Shown here: positions 35,439 through 46,637 of the stretch, one piece after another
Layout: each line of letters begins with the position of its first letter
Numbering within the stretch: the stretch's first letter is position 1
NCBI GenBank assembly: GCA_963575745.1
Contig: CAUYUJ010007213.1
Span: 146,706-210,705, forward strand
DNA from: Prorocentrum cordatum
Lineage: Eukaryota; Sar; Dinophyceae; Prorocentrales; Prorocentraceae
DNA: 64,000 bases
Direction: 5' to 3'
Notes under the pieces: generated by a model
Told to the model about the DNA's origin: nothing
What the model saw: only the letters and a program-made list of their open reading frames with translations
The model's database searches: none
Translations under genes and position numbers: made by a program

Positions 35439-36629
35439 TATCTGGAAATATTGTTCCTCTGACAGCTCTGGCTCTAGCAGCGTTTGATGGGCTTTAAAAT
35501 TGACCGTGCGCTCCACGAACCGACGGCGCGAGTCAAGCCCAGCCTGCAGGATGCAAGATATGGCCCGCATAGACCTTGCGAGACGAACTGCAGTAAAACC
35601 GATTCAAAACGTTCAGACAATCAGAAAAGATGACCGATGGGCCATTCAGGCACGCGACTGGGCCCACGAATCCAGAAAAGTCAGCGGCTTGAGGCGTTTG
35701 TCTCCAGGGGGCATGCACAAGGCACTTTACCCCGCACTGTCGAAGACCGCTTTTGAAAACATTGACATTGCAGCACAGGGCTTCTCTGCAGAACTCTTAA
35801 AAAACAGCGCGATGGAGGCAAATCCGCGGAGGTTTCCGAAACAGCCGTGGGCTTTGACAGAGGCGAGCCTCGGAGGCTCCGCAGGGGCGTGGGGTGCGGG
35901 GTCAACCTTCCCATCTAGGGTTGCCGATCTGGCTGCTTGGCTGAGGCCGCGGCTGGTTAAAAAGTAATCATTCATGCCCGCGCCTTGCCTCCGGCGGTCG
36001 AGCAGGCAGGGCGAGGCGCCAGCGGCAGCTCGCCCTTGACCCCGCCTTGGAAGGTGGGCTGAAGGAAGGTGTCGGGCCCCAAGTTACAATCTCCACCCGC
36101 GAGCTACGATCTCCACCCGTGAGCCGCGGCAATCCGGGAGGCGATGCGAATTCTCCGACATCTTTCATGACCGATCTGTGTGGATCACCAAAACCAGCGC
36201 CGTACACTGGCCACAGCTATGCCGGCGCCTCCCGGAAGCTGGACCACTTCTCCTGCCGCGATGCAGCCCCAGAAGGGCGCGAGCGAAGAGAACCGCGCCG
36301 CCGCAAGTGCCCTTGGACTCTTCATGGACGAGCAGGGGCCCGCGGAGACTCCCACCCTTGTCGGAGAGCCCGTGCCGAGGCCTGGTCTAAATCTTCCTGG
36401 TTCCTACGGCGGTGCTCTTGAAGGCGCGCTACGTGAGCCCTGGTCTGCTTCGGCCAGCTTTGGGCCGACCCCCCACCTGGAACACTCGCAGGACAGAAAG
36501 CCGAAGACAGGTCCTAGCTGGGAGGCGAGCCCACCAAGGCCGAGGTCGCCAGAGCGGCCCCTGGAGATCCCGCGAGACGTGGGAAACAATCGCATGGGGA
36601 ACGGTTCGAACGATGGCCAGAGCCTTGGT

Positions 36630-36735
36630 CGGAGGAGGAGGAGGAGGAGGAGGAGGAGTAGGAGGAGGAGGAGGAGGAGGAGGAAGGGGAGGAGGAGGAG
36701 GAGGAGGAGGAGGAGGAGGAGGAGGAGGAGCAAGC
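36630..36735. repeat. GGA microsatellite
   Basis: An almost pure GGA run with two short interruptions. It ends the gag-like reading frame that comes in from the right on the minus strand, where it encodes poly-Leu. Confidence 0.92.
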
Positions 36736-36769
36736 CCTCGCCTGCTGGAGCCGCTGGCAGTGCGCCGGC

Positions 36770-37947
36770 GGAGCCCGGCTCGACAGCTGGCGGGCCCGCT
36801 GGCGCCGAGCTCGCGGCTGCCTGCCGGCCTGGCTCGGCGGCGGCGTGAGCTGCGGCAGGAAGCCCTGCGCCAGCTCTGCCAGCTACTGACGCTGCGCCGT
36901 CAGCAGGGCGCTCGAATAGGGCGGCGCGGTCAGCCATTGCCTTGTCGGCCTGCTCCACGGCCGGCGTGAACAAAGATGTAGTGGCCTCCTTGAGACCCCT
37001 CTTGGGAGAATAAGCCAGTGCCTCCGCCTGCTGCCTGTCCTCGACCGAAAGCCCCTGGTCGGTGCCGTCACGTGCCAGTAGGAGGACGCCGACCACGGTT
37101 GGGATCTCGGAACCTTCTCCCGCGAGCAGATCGCGCACAGACCATTCGTGCTTCTGCGGGGTAGCGGGCGAGGCAAAGAGGCTGCGACTGTTGCGTGAAG
37201 CTGGCCAGGCAACGATTTTTGGAGCTGCTCAACTGCTGCCAAATCGTCGGACAATGATGTCACGGAGAGCTGATGCTCGGCGAGACGGAGAGACATGTCC
37301 TCGTACTGCTTGACAACTTTGGCCAGCTGCGCCGGGACTGATCGGATACTGTTAAACGCTGTGCTGACACGCTGCTGTAGAGGAAGCTCTCGCGATGCTG
37401 GCTTCTTCTTGTCGGGGACTGCCTGATGTCAGTCTGCACCTGTGACGTCCCCGGACTTGCGGAGCATGGGAAACAGACCCTCGAGCTGCTCGCTGGACAT
37501 GTCTGCTGTGCCTGCGCTTGGGCCTTTCGTGGACACGCCGCCGCGAGAAAGGAGACCGCCGTAGCTTCCACCCCCATGATGAGCATGACTATGAGCATGA
37601 CCACCAGCGCCATGATGTGGATAAATCCGCACACCTTGATGCGGCGCTAGCGGCAGGAACACGGGGCCGACACGACCCTTCCCACAGTGCTTGCATACTG
37701 ACGACTGCAGGCTGCTATTTCTGCATGGGCAGAAAGAGCAAGCCCACATGTAATGTTCATTCCCGCGTGGGTCCACCCAGGCGTTGGCGAGGGGAAGGGG
37801 AGCGAGGGCGGGGTGCCAGGAGGACGCACTCGCGAGGGCGAAAGGCGACTGAACAGAGACCCCTCGCTGCGGATCCTGCGGCCCCCATGACTGTTGCTGT
37901 CTCGTCCACGGCGCAGTCTGACGCCAAGAACCAGCAGCAGATGCCAT
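36770..37947 (-). pseudogene. Retroelement ORF1/gag-like protein: RanBP2-type zinc finger plus coiled coil
   Basis: From ATG 37,947 (MASAAGSWRQ) the frame reaches a zinc finger, MWACSFCPCRNSSLQSSVCK: Trp, then Cys-x2-Cys, Asn and Cys-x2-Cys, the RanBP2-type pattern. A Gly/His-rich stretch follows. A TGA at 37,429 breaks the frame, which then continues with a coiled coil (VSTAFNSIRSVPAQLAKVVK, YEDMSLRLAEHQLSVTSLSD). A -1 step near 37,120 leads to RDGTDQGLSVEDRQQAEALA and an Ala-rich end at the microsatellite. Zinc finger plus coiled coil is the usual first ORF of dinoflagellate LINE-like elements, where it would bind element RNA. No reverse transcriptase is visible nearby, so this is an isolated fragment. 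Confidence 0.55.
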
Positions 37948-37999
37948 CGGCGATGGACCCACTTCAGGAAGCGGGTGCTTCACCAGGAGCGCACAGGGA

Positions 38000-39465
38000 T
38001 GCCGAGAGCACCTCGCCATCCCCCACGCCAGCAAGGTCAGGTTTGGTGCCAAGCACCGCGGACTCGAGCCAAAATGGCTCTTGGGGGCCGCGACTTCCCC
38101 CTCGCCAGCAAGGTCAGGCTCTGTGCCAAAGCGCCACGGCCTCGAGCCAACATCGCTGCTGGCCCCGAGACACCGCCCTCGGAGGGTACGGCGGGCACCG
38201 CGCCCGGGCCCCCCAAAAGCGCTGGCGGCGCCAGCGGTGTGGGCGCAAGGGAGCCCGCCGTCCGCTGCCGGTGGGATGGGAGCCAGCGCCGGCAGCATCC
38301 CCCCGTCTCTCTCGTCCGCCCCCCTTCGGCGGTGGACAAACCTCCCTGTAGTAAACCTCCCCTTAATGAAAACGGCCTGGGACCGAAGACGGCGGACCTG
38401 GATCCGCAAAAATGACGGCCGCGACGCCCTCTCGCGAACCGAAAACGGCCAATTCCTTAATCGACGTGTCAGGGTAGGAGGTCTATCCACCTCCGACCCC
38501 TCCTCTTTCCCGAGGGGAAGCGGACCCTCCCTCCCCCTCCTTCCCCTTCCTGGGCCCTCCTCCGGCTCCTCCTCCCTCCTTCTTCGGGGGGAGGAGGAGG
38601 GAAAGGAAAAAGGAGGATGCTTTCCGTTTCAGGCAACCTCTGACGTGCTCGGAAGTCTTCGGAAGGACCCTGACCCGGTGCTCCCCGTCCTTTTTTCCTC
38701 CTCTGCCCGGAGGCGGAGAGGGAGCAACGTATAGGAGGATTTGGAAGGGCGACGGGGATGGGGGCTGAGGGGGATGAAGGGCACACAGAGGGGGGAAAGC
38801 GGAGGAGGGGGGACAGTGGCACAAGGAGGGGAGGGCGGGGGGAACAATGGGGGAGGAGAAGGAGGCGGAGGACAGGGACCACAGCTAGCAACCGGAGGAG
38901 ATCAGTGGAGGTGCAGCGCAGTGGACGCACTATGGTCTGCTAAACTACGACGGAGTGCATGCACAAAAACCGGGGGGAACATCCAGAATGATCCTCAACC
39001 ACGATCGGCCACACTCCGGAGAAACGATCCAGGCGAAAACCCCGCGTGCTCCAGCTCCAGCGAGACGGTGTCGAGCGGGCGCGCGCTGGCACGCGCAGCC
39101 GAGGGAGGCAGGGAGGGAGGCAGCGAGGGAGCCACGACGACGAGTGGCGCCATCGTCGCCAACGACGGCAACGTCGCCACTGACGACGACGAGGCCGACG
39201 CCGCTGCGCCGCTGCGACGAACGCGCCGTTGCGAGCGGGCCCGCCGCCGCCGGCCGGGGCGCCGTCGGCGGCCCCCGGCGGCGGCGGCCGCGCGGCGTCG
39301 GCCTCCTCGCTGGCCGGGTCCGAGCACCAGTCCTCGGGGGAGGGGGCGGGCGACGGCTGGCATCGTCGTCGTCGACGGCATAGACGACGTCGGCGGCGTC
39401 CTCGTCGACGCCGTGGTCGACGACGTCGACGTCCCCGTCGGCGACCATGACGGCGTCCCTGTCGT
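38000..39465. other. GC-rich region, no gene seen
   Basis: C-rich and G-rich patches and imperfect inverted GAC/GTC blocks near 39,130-39,230 and 39,355-39,450. Frames are open on both strands with Pro/Arg/Gly composition. Confidence 0.45.
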
Positions 39466-39469
39466 CGAC

Positions 39470-39479
39470 GACGTCGAAT

Positions 39480-39552
<73 letters not shown>

Positions 39553-39602
39553 CGTCGAATTCGTCGTCGTCGTTGATAACTTCGTCAGCGACGTCGTCGT
39601 CG
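39470..39602. repeat. GTC/CGT microsatellite
   Basis: An uninterrupted GTC run of about 75 bp flanked on both sides by GACGTCGAATTCGTCGTCGT. The array therefore sits inside a short direct repeat. Confidence 0.93.
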
Positions 39603-39867
39603 ACGAAGGCGTGCAGAGATCTCAGTGCCTCAGCCCTCTCGGGGGGCCGACGATGGCGTCGAGGTCGTCGTCGACTTCCTTAGCAGCTTAACATCGCCTT
39701 GGAACGGGCGCCGCCGAGCGAGGAAACTTGGCGCGATGGCGGCCCAGCTCGAGCAAACTGGCCAGGAATGTCGGACCCCGGACCTTCCTGACTTGATCAC
39801 CTATCAGACCACCCCAACCTAACCCGAAGACCCAATTCTCGGGCTGAGGTAGTGTACGGGTTCCACA

Positions 39868-41600
39868 AGTGTTTTTTCAATGTACATCCGCACCGTATGC
39901 CAGCACCGCAGCCTGGATATCGACTGGAACGCAGTCTGGCAGCAACAGCAGCAGAAACGCCAGAGCCAGGCAGCTGGAGAAAAAGGCCAAGGAGGCAAGC
40001 GCCCCAGCGGGGCATCCTGGCCCACTGGGGACCAATCTCGATTGCGTGGACTCTAACAGCACGGAGCTACGACGGCGGCGCAATTACACTTCCTGGGCCC
40101 GCTGGACTCATAACCGACCCACCTGGACTGCGACCGCAGGAAGGTGCCTTCCACACCAGGAGGTGCCCCGCTTCTTTGATCCACCTGTCTGTGCACCTGT
40201 TAGGTGCGCTTCCCGACCCACATGGACCGCGGCCACAGCGAGGTGCCTCCCACCCCAGGAGGTGCCCCGCTTCTCTCTTCCACCTGTCTGTGCACCGGTG
40301 AGGTGCGTTTCGCTCGGCACGCCTCCGACCCCAGGTGGTGCGCCAGACTCCGTCCCCCAGCCGCGCCATCCACCCCAGGTGGTGCGCCTGGCTGCCGTGG
40401 GCTTGTCCCAGCTTCTGTTCCACCTGGTCGTGCACCGGTTAGGCGCGCTCTCACGGGCGCCTCTTCCACCCCAGTCGGCGCGCCCTCCCCCGCTCCTCAC
40501 CGGGTGAGGCGCCCTCCGCCCGCCCGCTTCTCGGCAGCCTCCACCTGTCCTGCACCAGTCAGGTGCGCCTCCCTCCGCACGCCATCCACCCTGGCTGGCA
40601 GCGCCCTCTCCCCCCCGTGGGCGCGGCATCCTGTCTCGGGCCTGCAGGTGCTGCGTCGTGCGCCGGCTGAGGCCCGGCCCAGCTCGCGGCCACCTGCCCA
40701 GCGCGTGGCGTGCCAGCCCGCGCCCCGCCCACCGCCCGACGCTGGGGCGCCGCGAAGCGCGACCTGCAGTCGAGCCACACTGGCCCAAGCTTGTCTGGCG
40801 CGCACACGCCGCCCCATCGGCCGTGGTCCCTGCAGGTTGGCACTTGCCCCTGCCCGGCAGCTCGTGCTGCCCCAGCTCGGGGGGCGTTGCCGCCGCGTCG
40901 CCCTCCTGCTTTGCCTCCCGGCTGCCCGGTGGGAGCCCTCGCCCAGCTCCCTCTTCCGCTGGGCGCCGGCCTGTCGCTGGCTGTGACGCGTGCGCCGGCC
41001 CTAGGCTCGGCTCGCTGCCTCTGTGCCCTCCCCCCCGCCGCCCCTGGCCTTTCGCGTGGCCTCCACGCGCCGCTCTGCGGCAGCTGGGCGCCTGGGCTCC
41101 CCCTCGCCACTCGGCTTTGCCTCGCCTCTCTGCCCCGCCTCGCCGCCCCTCTCCCCGCGCCGCGGTCGCGTTTCGCCTCCGCCTCGCCGCGCTGGAGCAA
41201 GGCCACACCCTCAGCCCTCAGCCTGCAGCAGCTGGCACGCGTAGCCGCCAGCCTCCCCCCCCCACCGCTCCCCCCGGCCCGCCATCCTGGCAGCCGCCGC
41301 CCCTTCAGCTCCATACTTGATGGGCACCGCCCTGCACTGCTGCAGCCAGCCTCCCTTGGGTGCGCCCCCGACGCCGCCCCGCGCTTGCTGCCAGGGGCTG
41401 TTCCGCGGCTTGACCACCCCGCGCGCCCCCTCGCGGCCTCGGCGCGTGAGTGCGCCCTCCCCTCCTCCTGTCTCTTCGGCCGCCTCTCCTCTTCTCCCCT
41501 CCTCTTGCACGCGGGGCAAGTCGCAGCACCGTAGCCCGGGTTGCCTGGACGTGCGCGCGGACTGCCTCTGCCGCGCTGCGACGTCAAAGTGTTTTTTCAA
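39868..41600. repeat. GC-rich block with degenerate AGGTGCGCC repeats, bounded by a short direct repeat
   Basis: Between 40,140 and 40,600 units of about 100 bp with CACCTGTCTGTGCACC, AGGTGCGC and CACCCCAGG recur in variable form. AAGTGTTTTTTCAATGT occurs at about 39,868 and its near-copy AAAGTGTTTTTTCAATGT at 41,586, in the same orientation, which might mark an insertion. No convincing gene was found. Confidence 0.5.
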
Positions 41601-41841
41601 TGTTCCCCGACGCCCCCCCCGCTGGGAATGGACGGCAAATTGGGGCGTTCAGGTTGGGTTGGGGCGGTTTGGTGGGCGGCGACGTCCTGGGGCAGAAGAG
41701 ACCGCTTTGGGTACCACGGCGACGACGACTGGAACCCCGCGGGCTGGTGACCACCCACCTTTTGTCCGCGCCAGGGGCCGCGCGGCACGGAGCGTCAGGC
41801 GCGGGGGCCTGCGCGCCATTTGCGCCCGCCCCTTTGGGAAG

Positions 41842-42212
41842 CAACTGCTGGGACGTCTTCGTCGGAAGGACTCGGGTTGATCACAGTCAACCCGTATGGT
41901 AAGGATGCGTGGTAAGGATGCGAGGGCCTTGGACGCCCATCTCGAAGCTTTTGGAGCAGGGCGCGGCCAACAAGAGCGGCGAAGAATGGGCCGAGGAAGC
42001 AAGGATGCAAAGGTACCTTTGGGAAGGTTGCCCGTCCTGCCACTGCGGGTTGGCTGTCGGCCCCACTGGGGGGCTGCTACGCTGGATTCGGCCGCGGATT
42101 CCGCAGGATTCAGCAAGATTCAATGGGACTGACCTAGATTGGACGAGATTGAACCGGGCTTCGGCCCTGAGCAAAATCAGAATTTGCCCTCCCAGGAGTT
42201 GCATCCGACCCC
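41842..42212. repeat. Dispersed repeat, copy 2 (partner at 34,109)
   Basis: Contains GCAACTGCTGGGACGTCTTC, GGATTCGGCCGCGGA, GGATT-type short repeats and the CCCAGGAGTTGCATCCGA end, in the same order as 34,109-34,317. Poly-C follows directly at 42,211. Confidence 0.7.
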
Positions 42213-42339
42213 CCCCCCCCCAAGGAAGGACCCCGGAGAAGCGCGCCTGCGGTTGGCCGACCCTGCGAAGCCGTGCAGCGACGGTGCCAGAGGGGCCCGT
42301 GTTACGACTCGTCGTCGTCGTTGTCGTCGTCATCCCCCT

Positions 42340-42795
42340 CCTCCTTGCACCTCCTCCTCCTCCTCTCCTCTCTCCTCCTCCTCCTCCTCCTCCTCCCCCT
42401 CCCTCTCCGCTCTCCCCCCTCCCTCCTCCTCTCCCCCCCCTCTCCCCCCCCCTCCCTCTCCCTCTCCTCCTCCTCCTCTCCCCCCCCTCCATCTCCTCTC
42501 TCCCCCGTCCTCGGCCGGGAGCGGCCAGGGCCGCGCGGGGCCACGGCGGGACCCCAGCAGCCCGAGGCTGACATGGCCGCAGTGGCGTGCCAATCTCCCA
42601 CGCCCACGCCTCCTGCTCCTCCTCCTCCTCCTCCTCCTCCTCCTCCTCCTCCTCCTCCTCCTCCTCCTCCTCCTCCTCCTCCTCCTCTCCTCCTCCTCCT
42701 CCTCCTCCTCCTCTCCTCCTCCTCCTCGTCCTCCTCCTCCTCCTCCTCCTCCGCCTCCTCCTCCTCCTCCTCCTCCTCCTGCCTGTCCAGAGAGC
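42340..42795. repeat. CCT/CTC microsatellite
   Basis: Two blocks (42,340-42,505 interrupted, 42,610-42,780 nearly pure) give poly-Ser, poly-Leu or poly-Pro frames. No gene. The 42,800-43,800 stretch that follows also lacks a convincing ORF. Confidence 0.93.
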
Positions 42796-43860
42796 ACGCC
42801 CACGCCCACTTCTGATGCCCCCGTGGCCACGACACACCATTTTTGGGTCGGCGGGCTACGCACAGCTCTCATTGGGGAGACAGGGCACAGGCGGGCGGGG
42901 CCTCAGGCGGCCGGAGGGCGGGCCGGGGTGCAGGCGGTGCCGAAGAGTTTGCAGAGGAAAAAGAACGCCTTGGACAGGAGACGGAGGCGAAGCCGTGGCC
43001 ACGACACACCAGACGGGGCAACTGCGTGCTGGCAGGAGTGGCGTTCAGCCTCCCCTCCAAGTGCAATCTCGCCTGGCCAGGAGTGCCCTGGGTGGGTGGA
43101 GGCGGGGGTGGGCTCGCGACAACCTGCTGCGCTTGGCTCCCATCCGTCCCACGCCCACCTTTGACCATCACGGGCTTGCCGCAAACGCCTCGCAAGACGG
43201 GATGGTGATGGTGCAGAGACCTGCCCATCAGAGACGCTGGAGGAAGGGGAGGGGGAGCGGGGAAAAAAGGGGGGAGGGACGGGGAACGAGGAGAGACGCG
43301 TTTCCCTACCCCCCCCCCCTTGAGGGAGGGGGAAGGAAGTGAGACACTTTCCTGTACCCCTCCCCCCCAAGCCCCGCCTCTTTTGCAAGTATTCGTGTGG
43401 GGCCCTGCCAGGTTGGCTTGGCAGACACACCTTGGTCGGGCACCCCGACCTGCTGCACTCGCGAGCGGCGCGCAGCAGCTGCAGCGAGGCTGCATTTCAA
43501 CCGGCCGCGCGGCTGCATGCCACCGGCTGCGCTCCAGGAGTGCAGCCGCGCGCTGCGCAGTGCCTGCGGAGGCGCGCCGCAGACAGCACTGTGGCAAGCC
43601 TTGCCCATGCCGTCCCCTGCGAGGCTTCGCGGAGGCACGGACATCGCCAAGACCGGCAGGGGGTGGGGGAGCCCTCGAAGGACCTGCACCAAGAAGGCGC
43701 CACTTGCGCCTTGCACACATGCCTCGGGTCGGGCTGGCCGACGGGCGTCAGCGGGGGGGGGGGGGAATCCTTGACCCCCAAATTTGAGCAGGGACCGACC
43801 GTCCCGGCATTCCTATAGTCCTACCATAAGAATTCTTAGAACCCAAAAAGGTTCGATCAA

Positions 43861-43978
43861 CAAAAACAATGTTCTTAGAACACAATCCCGATGTGTTCAA
43901 ACAAGACAGTCCCAACCAGAAAGGTTCTAAGAACATTTCGTGGGAGCCACTGAAATGTTATTAGAACATTGTTTTGTA
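43861..43978. mobile_element. AT-rich MITE, ~118 bp
   Basis: Terminal inverted repeats start AAAAACAATGTTCTTAGAAC on the left and end with TGTTATTAGAACATTGTTTT on the right. A second inner inverted pair is built on GTTCTTAGAAC/GGTTCTAAGAAC. It is distinctly AT-rich in very GC-rich DNA. No ORF. Confidence 0.7.
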
Positions 43979-44159
43979 GGGCTATGGGCGAGCCAGGGCG
44001 CTTCGCCGCTGCTTGCCAAACATGTCCATCCTCGGTCCTCCTTCCTCCACCTCTCAGCACCGCGGGCGCCGGCGGGAAGGAAGAGATTCTTGACCCCCAG
44101 TCTCCGTCACCGATCCCCTTTCCCTCCCCGCCTCGGCACCTCGGCTACAACCAGGGCGT

Positions 44160-44397
44160 TGGCGCAGGAGGAGGAGGAGGAGGAGGAGGAGGAGAAGGAG
44201 GAGGACGAGGGGAGGAGGAGGAGGAGGAGGAGGAGGAGGAGGAGGAGGAGGAGGGAGGAGGAGGAGGAGGAGGAGGAGGAGGAGGAGGAGGAGAGGAGGA
44301 GGAGGAGGAGGGGGAGGAGGGGGCGGAGGAGGAGAAGGAGGAAGAGGAAGAGGAGGAGGAGGAGGAGGAGGAGGAGGAGGAGGAGGAGGAGCCCGAG
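44160..44397. repeat. GGA microsatellite
   Basis: A GGA run of about 235 bp with few interruptions. Poly-Glu and poly-Gly frames are artefacts. MITE-1 lies 125 bp downstream. Confidence 0.93.
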
Positions 44398-44521
44398 AGA
44401 GCTGCACCCGTGGGCCGAAGCACCCTCCGCTCCTCGCCCTCTCCCCCGCTGGATACCCCCGGCAGAGCCCTGGCTGGCAGCGCCCCATTTCCCCAGGGCC
44501 CTGCTTACCCACGCTCGCCCC

Positions 44522-44705
44522 CCAGACCCCCTCGAGTTATGACAAAATCACGACGGGAGGTTTTTCGCAATTTTCGGCCTCCGGGGGCCCTTACCGGCCC
44601 TCGGGACCGTCAAAAAACGACTCAGGATGAAAAGCCGGTCCCGGGGAATGGGTGCGGACCTCTGGGGGTCGCGTCATGACAAAAATCACGACGTCGGGGG
44701 TCTGG
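44522..44705. mobile_element. MITE-1 copy with intact ends
   Basis: 184 bp, CCAGACCCCC/GGGGGTCTGG ends, same orientation as 31,733 and highly similar to it. Flanking tetramers GCCC and GACC differ at one base. Confidence 0.8.
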
Positions 44706-44790
44706 GACCCACGCGCGCCCCCGCGCTGGGCGGCCCAGGGGCGCCGCGAAGTCCAGCCGGAGGCGCCAGCCAGCGCAGAGGTGAAGCATA

Positions 44791-44972
44791 CTCCAGATTT
44801 CGTAACAAAGGGAGGGGGGTCTCATTTCGGGGGGGGGTCTCTTCCGGGCTATCTTGGAGGGCCTGGGGGGGTCTGAGGACGATGCTTCGGAGGGTTCTCC
44901 CACGGGGGGGGGGTCTGAAATGGCTTGTCTTGGAGGGTCCAGACCCCCTCCGTTTTATTACGAAATCTGGAG
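44791..44972. mobile_element. MITE-2, 182 bp, TA target duplication
   Basis: Terminal inverted repeats CTCCAGATTTCGTAACAAAG (left) and the complement of TTATTACGAAATCTGGAG (right), flanked by TA on both sides, as for Tc1/mariner-type elements. The inside is G-run-rich. A ~90-bp GC-rich segment (with GGCGCCGCGAAGTCCAGCCG) stands on either side, at 44,706-44,790 and 44,975-45,060. Confidence 0.75.
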
Positions 44973-45269
44973 TACCCACGCTCGCCCCCGCGCTGGGCGT
45001 CCCAGGGGCGCCGCGAAGTCCAGCCGGAGGCGCCAGCCAGCGCGGAGGGGAAGCATACCCGTCGGTCGGAAGAAGTGGGTAAAAACACGAGGTAGGAAGC
45101 CGGGTTAAGCAGGTTGGGTCCAGGCCCTCCCTGCGAATCACAAAATACAGCAAGAACGCATCGATTTTCGAAGCAGGAAGGCGCCTATAATAGAACCGAA
45201 TGGGGACCCGGGAGTCCAGAATGACCTACCCTCATCTACCGACGGGTACTTGACCCCCCACCTCCCCAG

Positions 45270-45460
45270 CCATCCGACGTCTCGCTGTTTTTCGAGACGC
45301 GGGCCCCCGACCTCACGACCACCTCCCCGGGACCAGTTTTTCATCACGAGTCGTGTTTTGACGGTCCCGAGGCCCCGCGAGGGTCCCGAGAGGCCGAAAA
45401 CGATGACCACACATCCGTCTCGATTTTTTTCGAGACGCCCGATGCCTGGGTCTCCCCTCG
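45270..45460. mobile_element. MITE-1 copy (diverged)
   Basis: Shares CCCCGGGACCAGTTTTTCAT, GAGTCGTGTTTTGACGGTCC and GATTTTTTTCGAGACG with the family. The ends are not preserved. Confidence 0.6.
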
Positions 45461-45718
45461 ATCCGCCCTCCCTGCCCCCCCCCGCCTCGGCACCGCGGGT
45501 GGGCCCGGGGCCCGCGTGGCCTCGACTCACTCCCCGCCCACGCGCTGGGCGGCCCGGCGCGGCGCCGCGAAGTCCGGGGGTGGCAGCCCCTGCCCCTCCC
45601 GCGCGGCCTGGAGCCTCGCGACCACGCCCCCGAGGTCCTGAGGGGGCAACGACAGGGGGAGACGTGCGCATAGGGGGGACATCGGCAGGGGAACGAACAA
45701 GGACATAAGCACAAAAGC

Positions 45719-45853
45719 CTCGAAGGTCCGCGCGGGTTTCTCGGATGCGCGCTGGACCCCCCTGGCGGCGCCTCTGGCGCCGCCCCTGGCGCGCTCCGCG
45801 CGCCAGGGAGGGGGGTCCAGCGCCGATCCGAGAAATCCGCGCGGACCTCCGAG
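45719..45853. repeat. Long inverted repeat (~50-bp arms)
   Basis: The left arm begins TCGAAGGTCCGCGCGGGTTT and the right arm ends ATCCGCGCGGACCTCCGAG. The arms pair over about 50 bp with few mismatches around a 25-30 bp GGCGCC-rich centre. It could be a MITE or a cruciform-forming element. No ORF. Confidence 0.8.
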
Positions 45854-46043
45854 TTTTCAAGCTTATGGCATTACTCGTTCCCCCGATCGGCCTGGAGTCG
45901 GCGATACATCGCCGATAGATCGGCGGTGCGCCCCGCGCTCCTGGGCGGGGTGGGGATGTCGGGCCCCTACATCCGGCGATGAGTGGACGATTGGGGGTCG
46001 ACGCGCCCTCTCCCACAGTGGACTATATGCCCCTTCCCCCCAC

Positions 46044-46509
46044 CTCGTTGCCCCCGAGGTCCATGGCCTCCAGGCACGCGGCGGGCCACTCCTCCGCGGG
46101 CCGCTGCGGGCCGCCGCCCTCCGCGGCCGCGCCCGCGGCCGCGGCGCAGGCCGCGCGCACGCGGCGGAGCAGCGCGAGGACGTCGCCCAGGGAGCACGCG
46201 TCCGGCGCGGGCTCCGCGCCCTCGCGCGCCCGCGCCTCGCGGCGCGCCGCGCGCTCCAGCTGGCAGCGCAGCTCCCAGCCCCGCAGCCGCAGCAGCTCGG
46301 CGCGCGCCCGCAGCGCCGGCAGGAGCGCCTCCGCCTCGGCCCGGCGCGCCTCGGCCTCGGCCTCCGCCTCCGCCCGCGGGGCGCCCGGGCCCGGCGCCTC
46401 CGGGGCGGCCTCCGCCCCCAGGCAGGCGCGGCACAGCGCCGCCACGCAGCGCCGCCACTCCGCGCGGTCGCCCGCGTCCAGCGGCGGCGTGACGCCCGCG
46501 GCGCAGAGC
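46044..46509 (-). CDS. Internal exon-like ORF, unrecognised alpha-helical protein
   Basis: The frame is open across the segment and reads as Ala/Arg/Glu-rich helix (ELLRLRGWELRCQLERAARR) with CVAALCRACLG and SLGDVLALLRRVRAACAAAA. A clean acceptor (CCCCTCGCAG, AG at 46,511-46,510) precedes it. A GT donor follows at 46,043 (GAG|GTGGGG). I infer one internal exon of a spliced host gene. No partner exon was found within a few kb. High Ala content in GC-rich DNA lowers my confidence. Confidence 0.4.
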
Positions 46510-46637
46510 CTGCGAGGGGCCGCTGGGTGTGCGCCCGGGCCGTGCCGTCCGGTCGGCCAGGGAGCTCGGGGCATGTGGGCGACGTCGGAGACCCGGAGCC
46601 CGAGGGCGTGTTCTGAAAGGCGATCAACACGGCATTA

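Noticed and set aside
42030-43040. Cluster 1 tag outside the cluster (CCACTGCGGG near 42,040; GGCAACTGCGTG near 43,017)
   Set aside because: Only 8-9 of 12 bases match and the arms do not pair, so I treat them as chance.
42869-43720. 283-codon minus-strand ORF with scattered Cys
   Set aside because: There is no recognisable motif, competing frames are equally open, and poly-C interrupts it.
43850-43862. tRNA B-box-like GGTTCGATC
   Set aside because: No cloverleaf or A box is present around it, and it abuts an AT-rich MITE.
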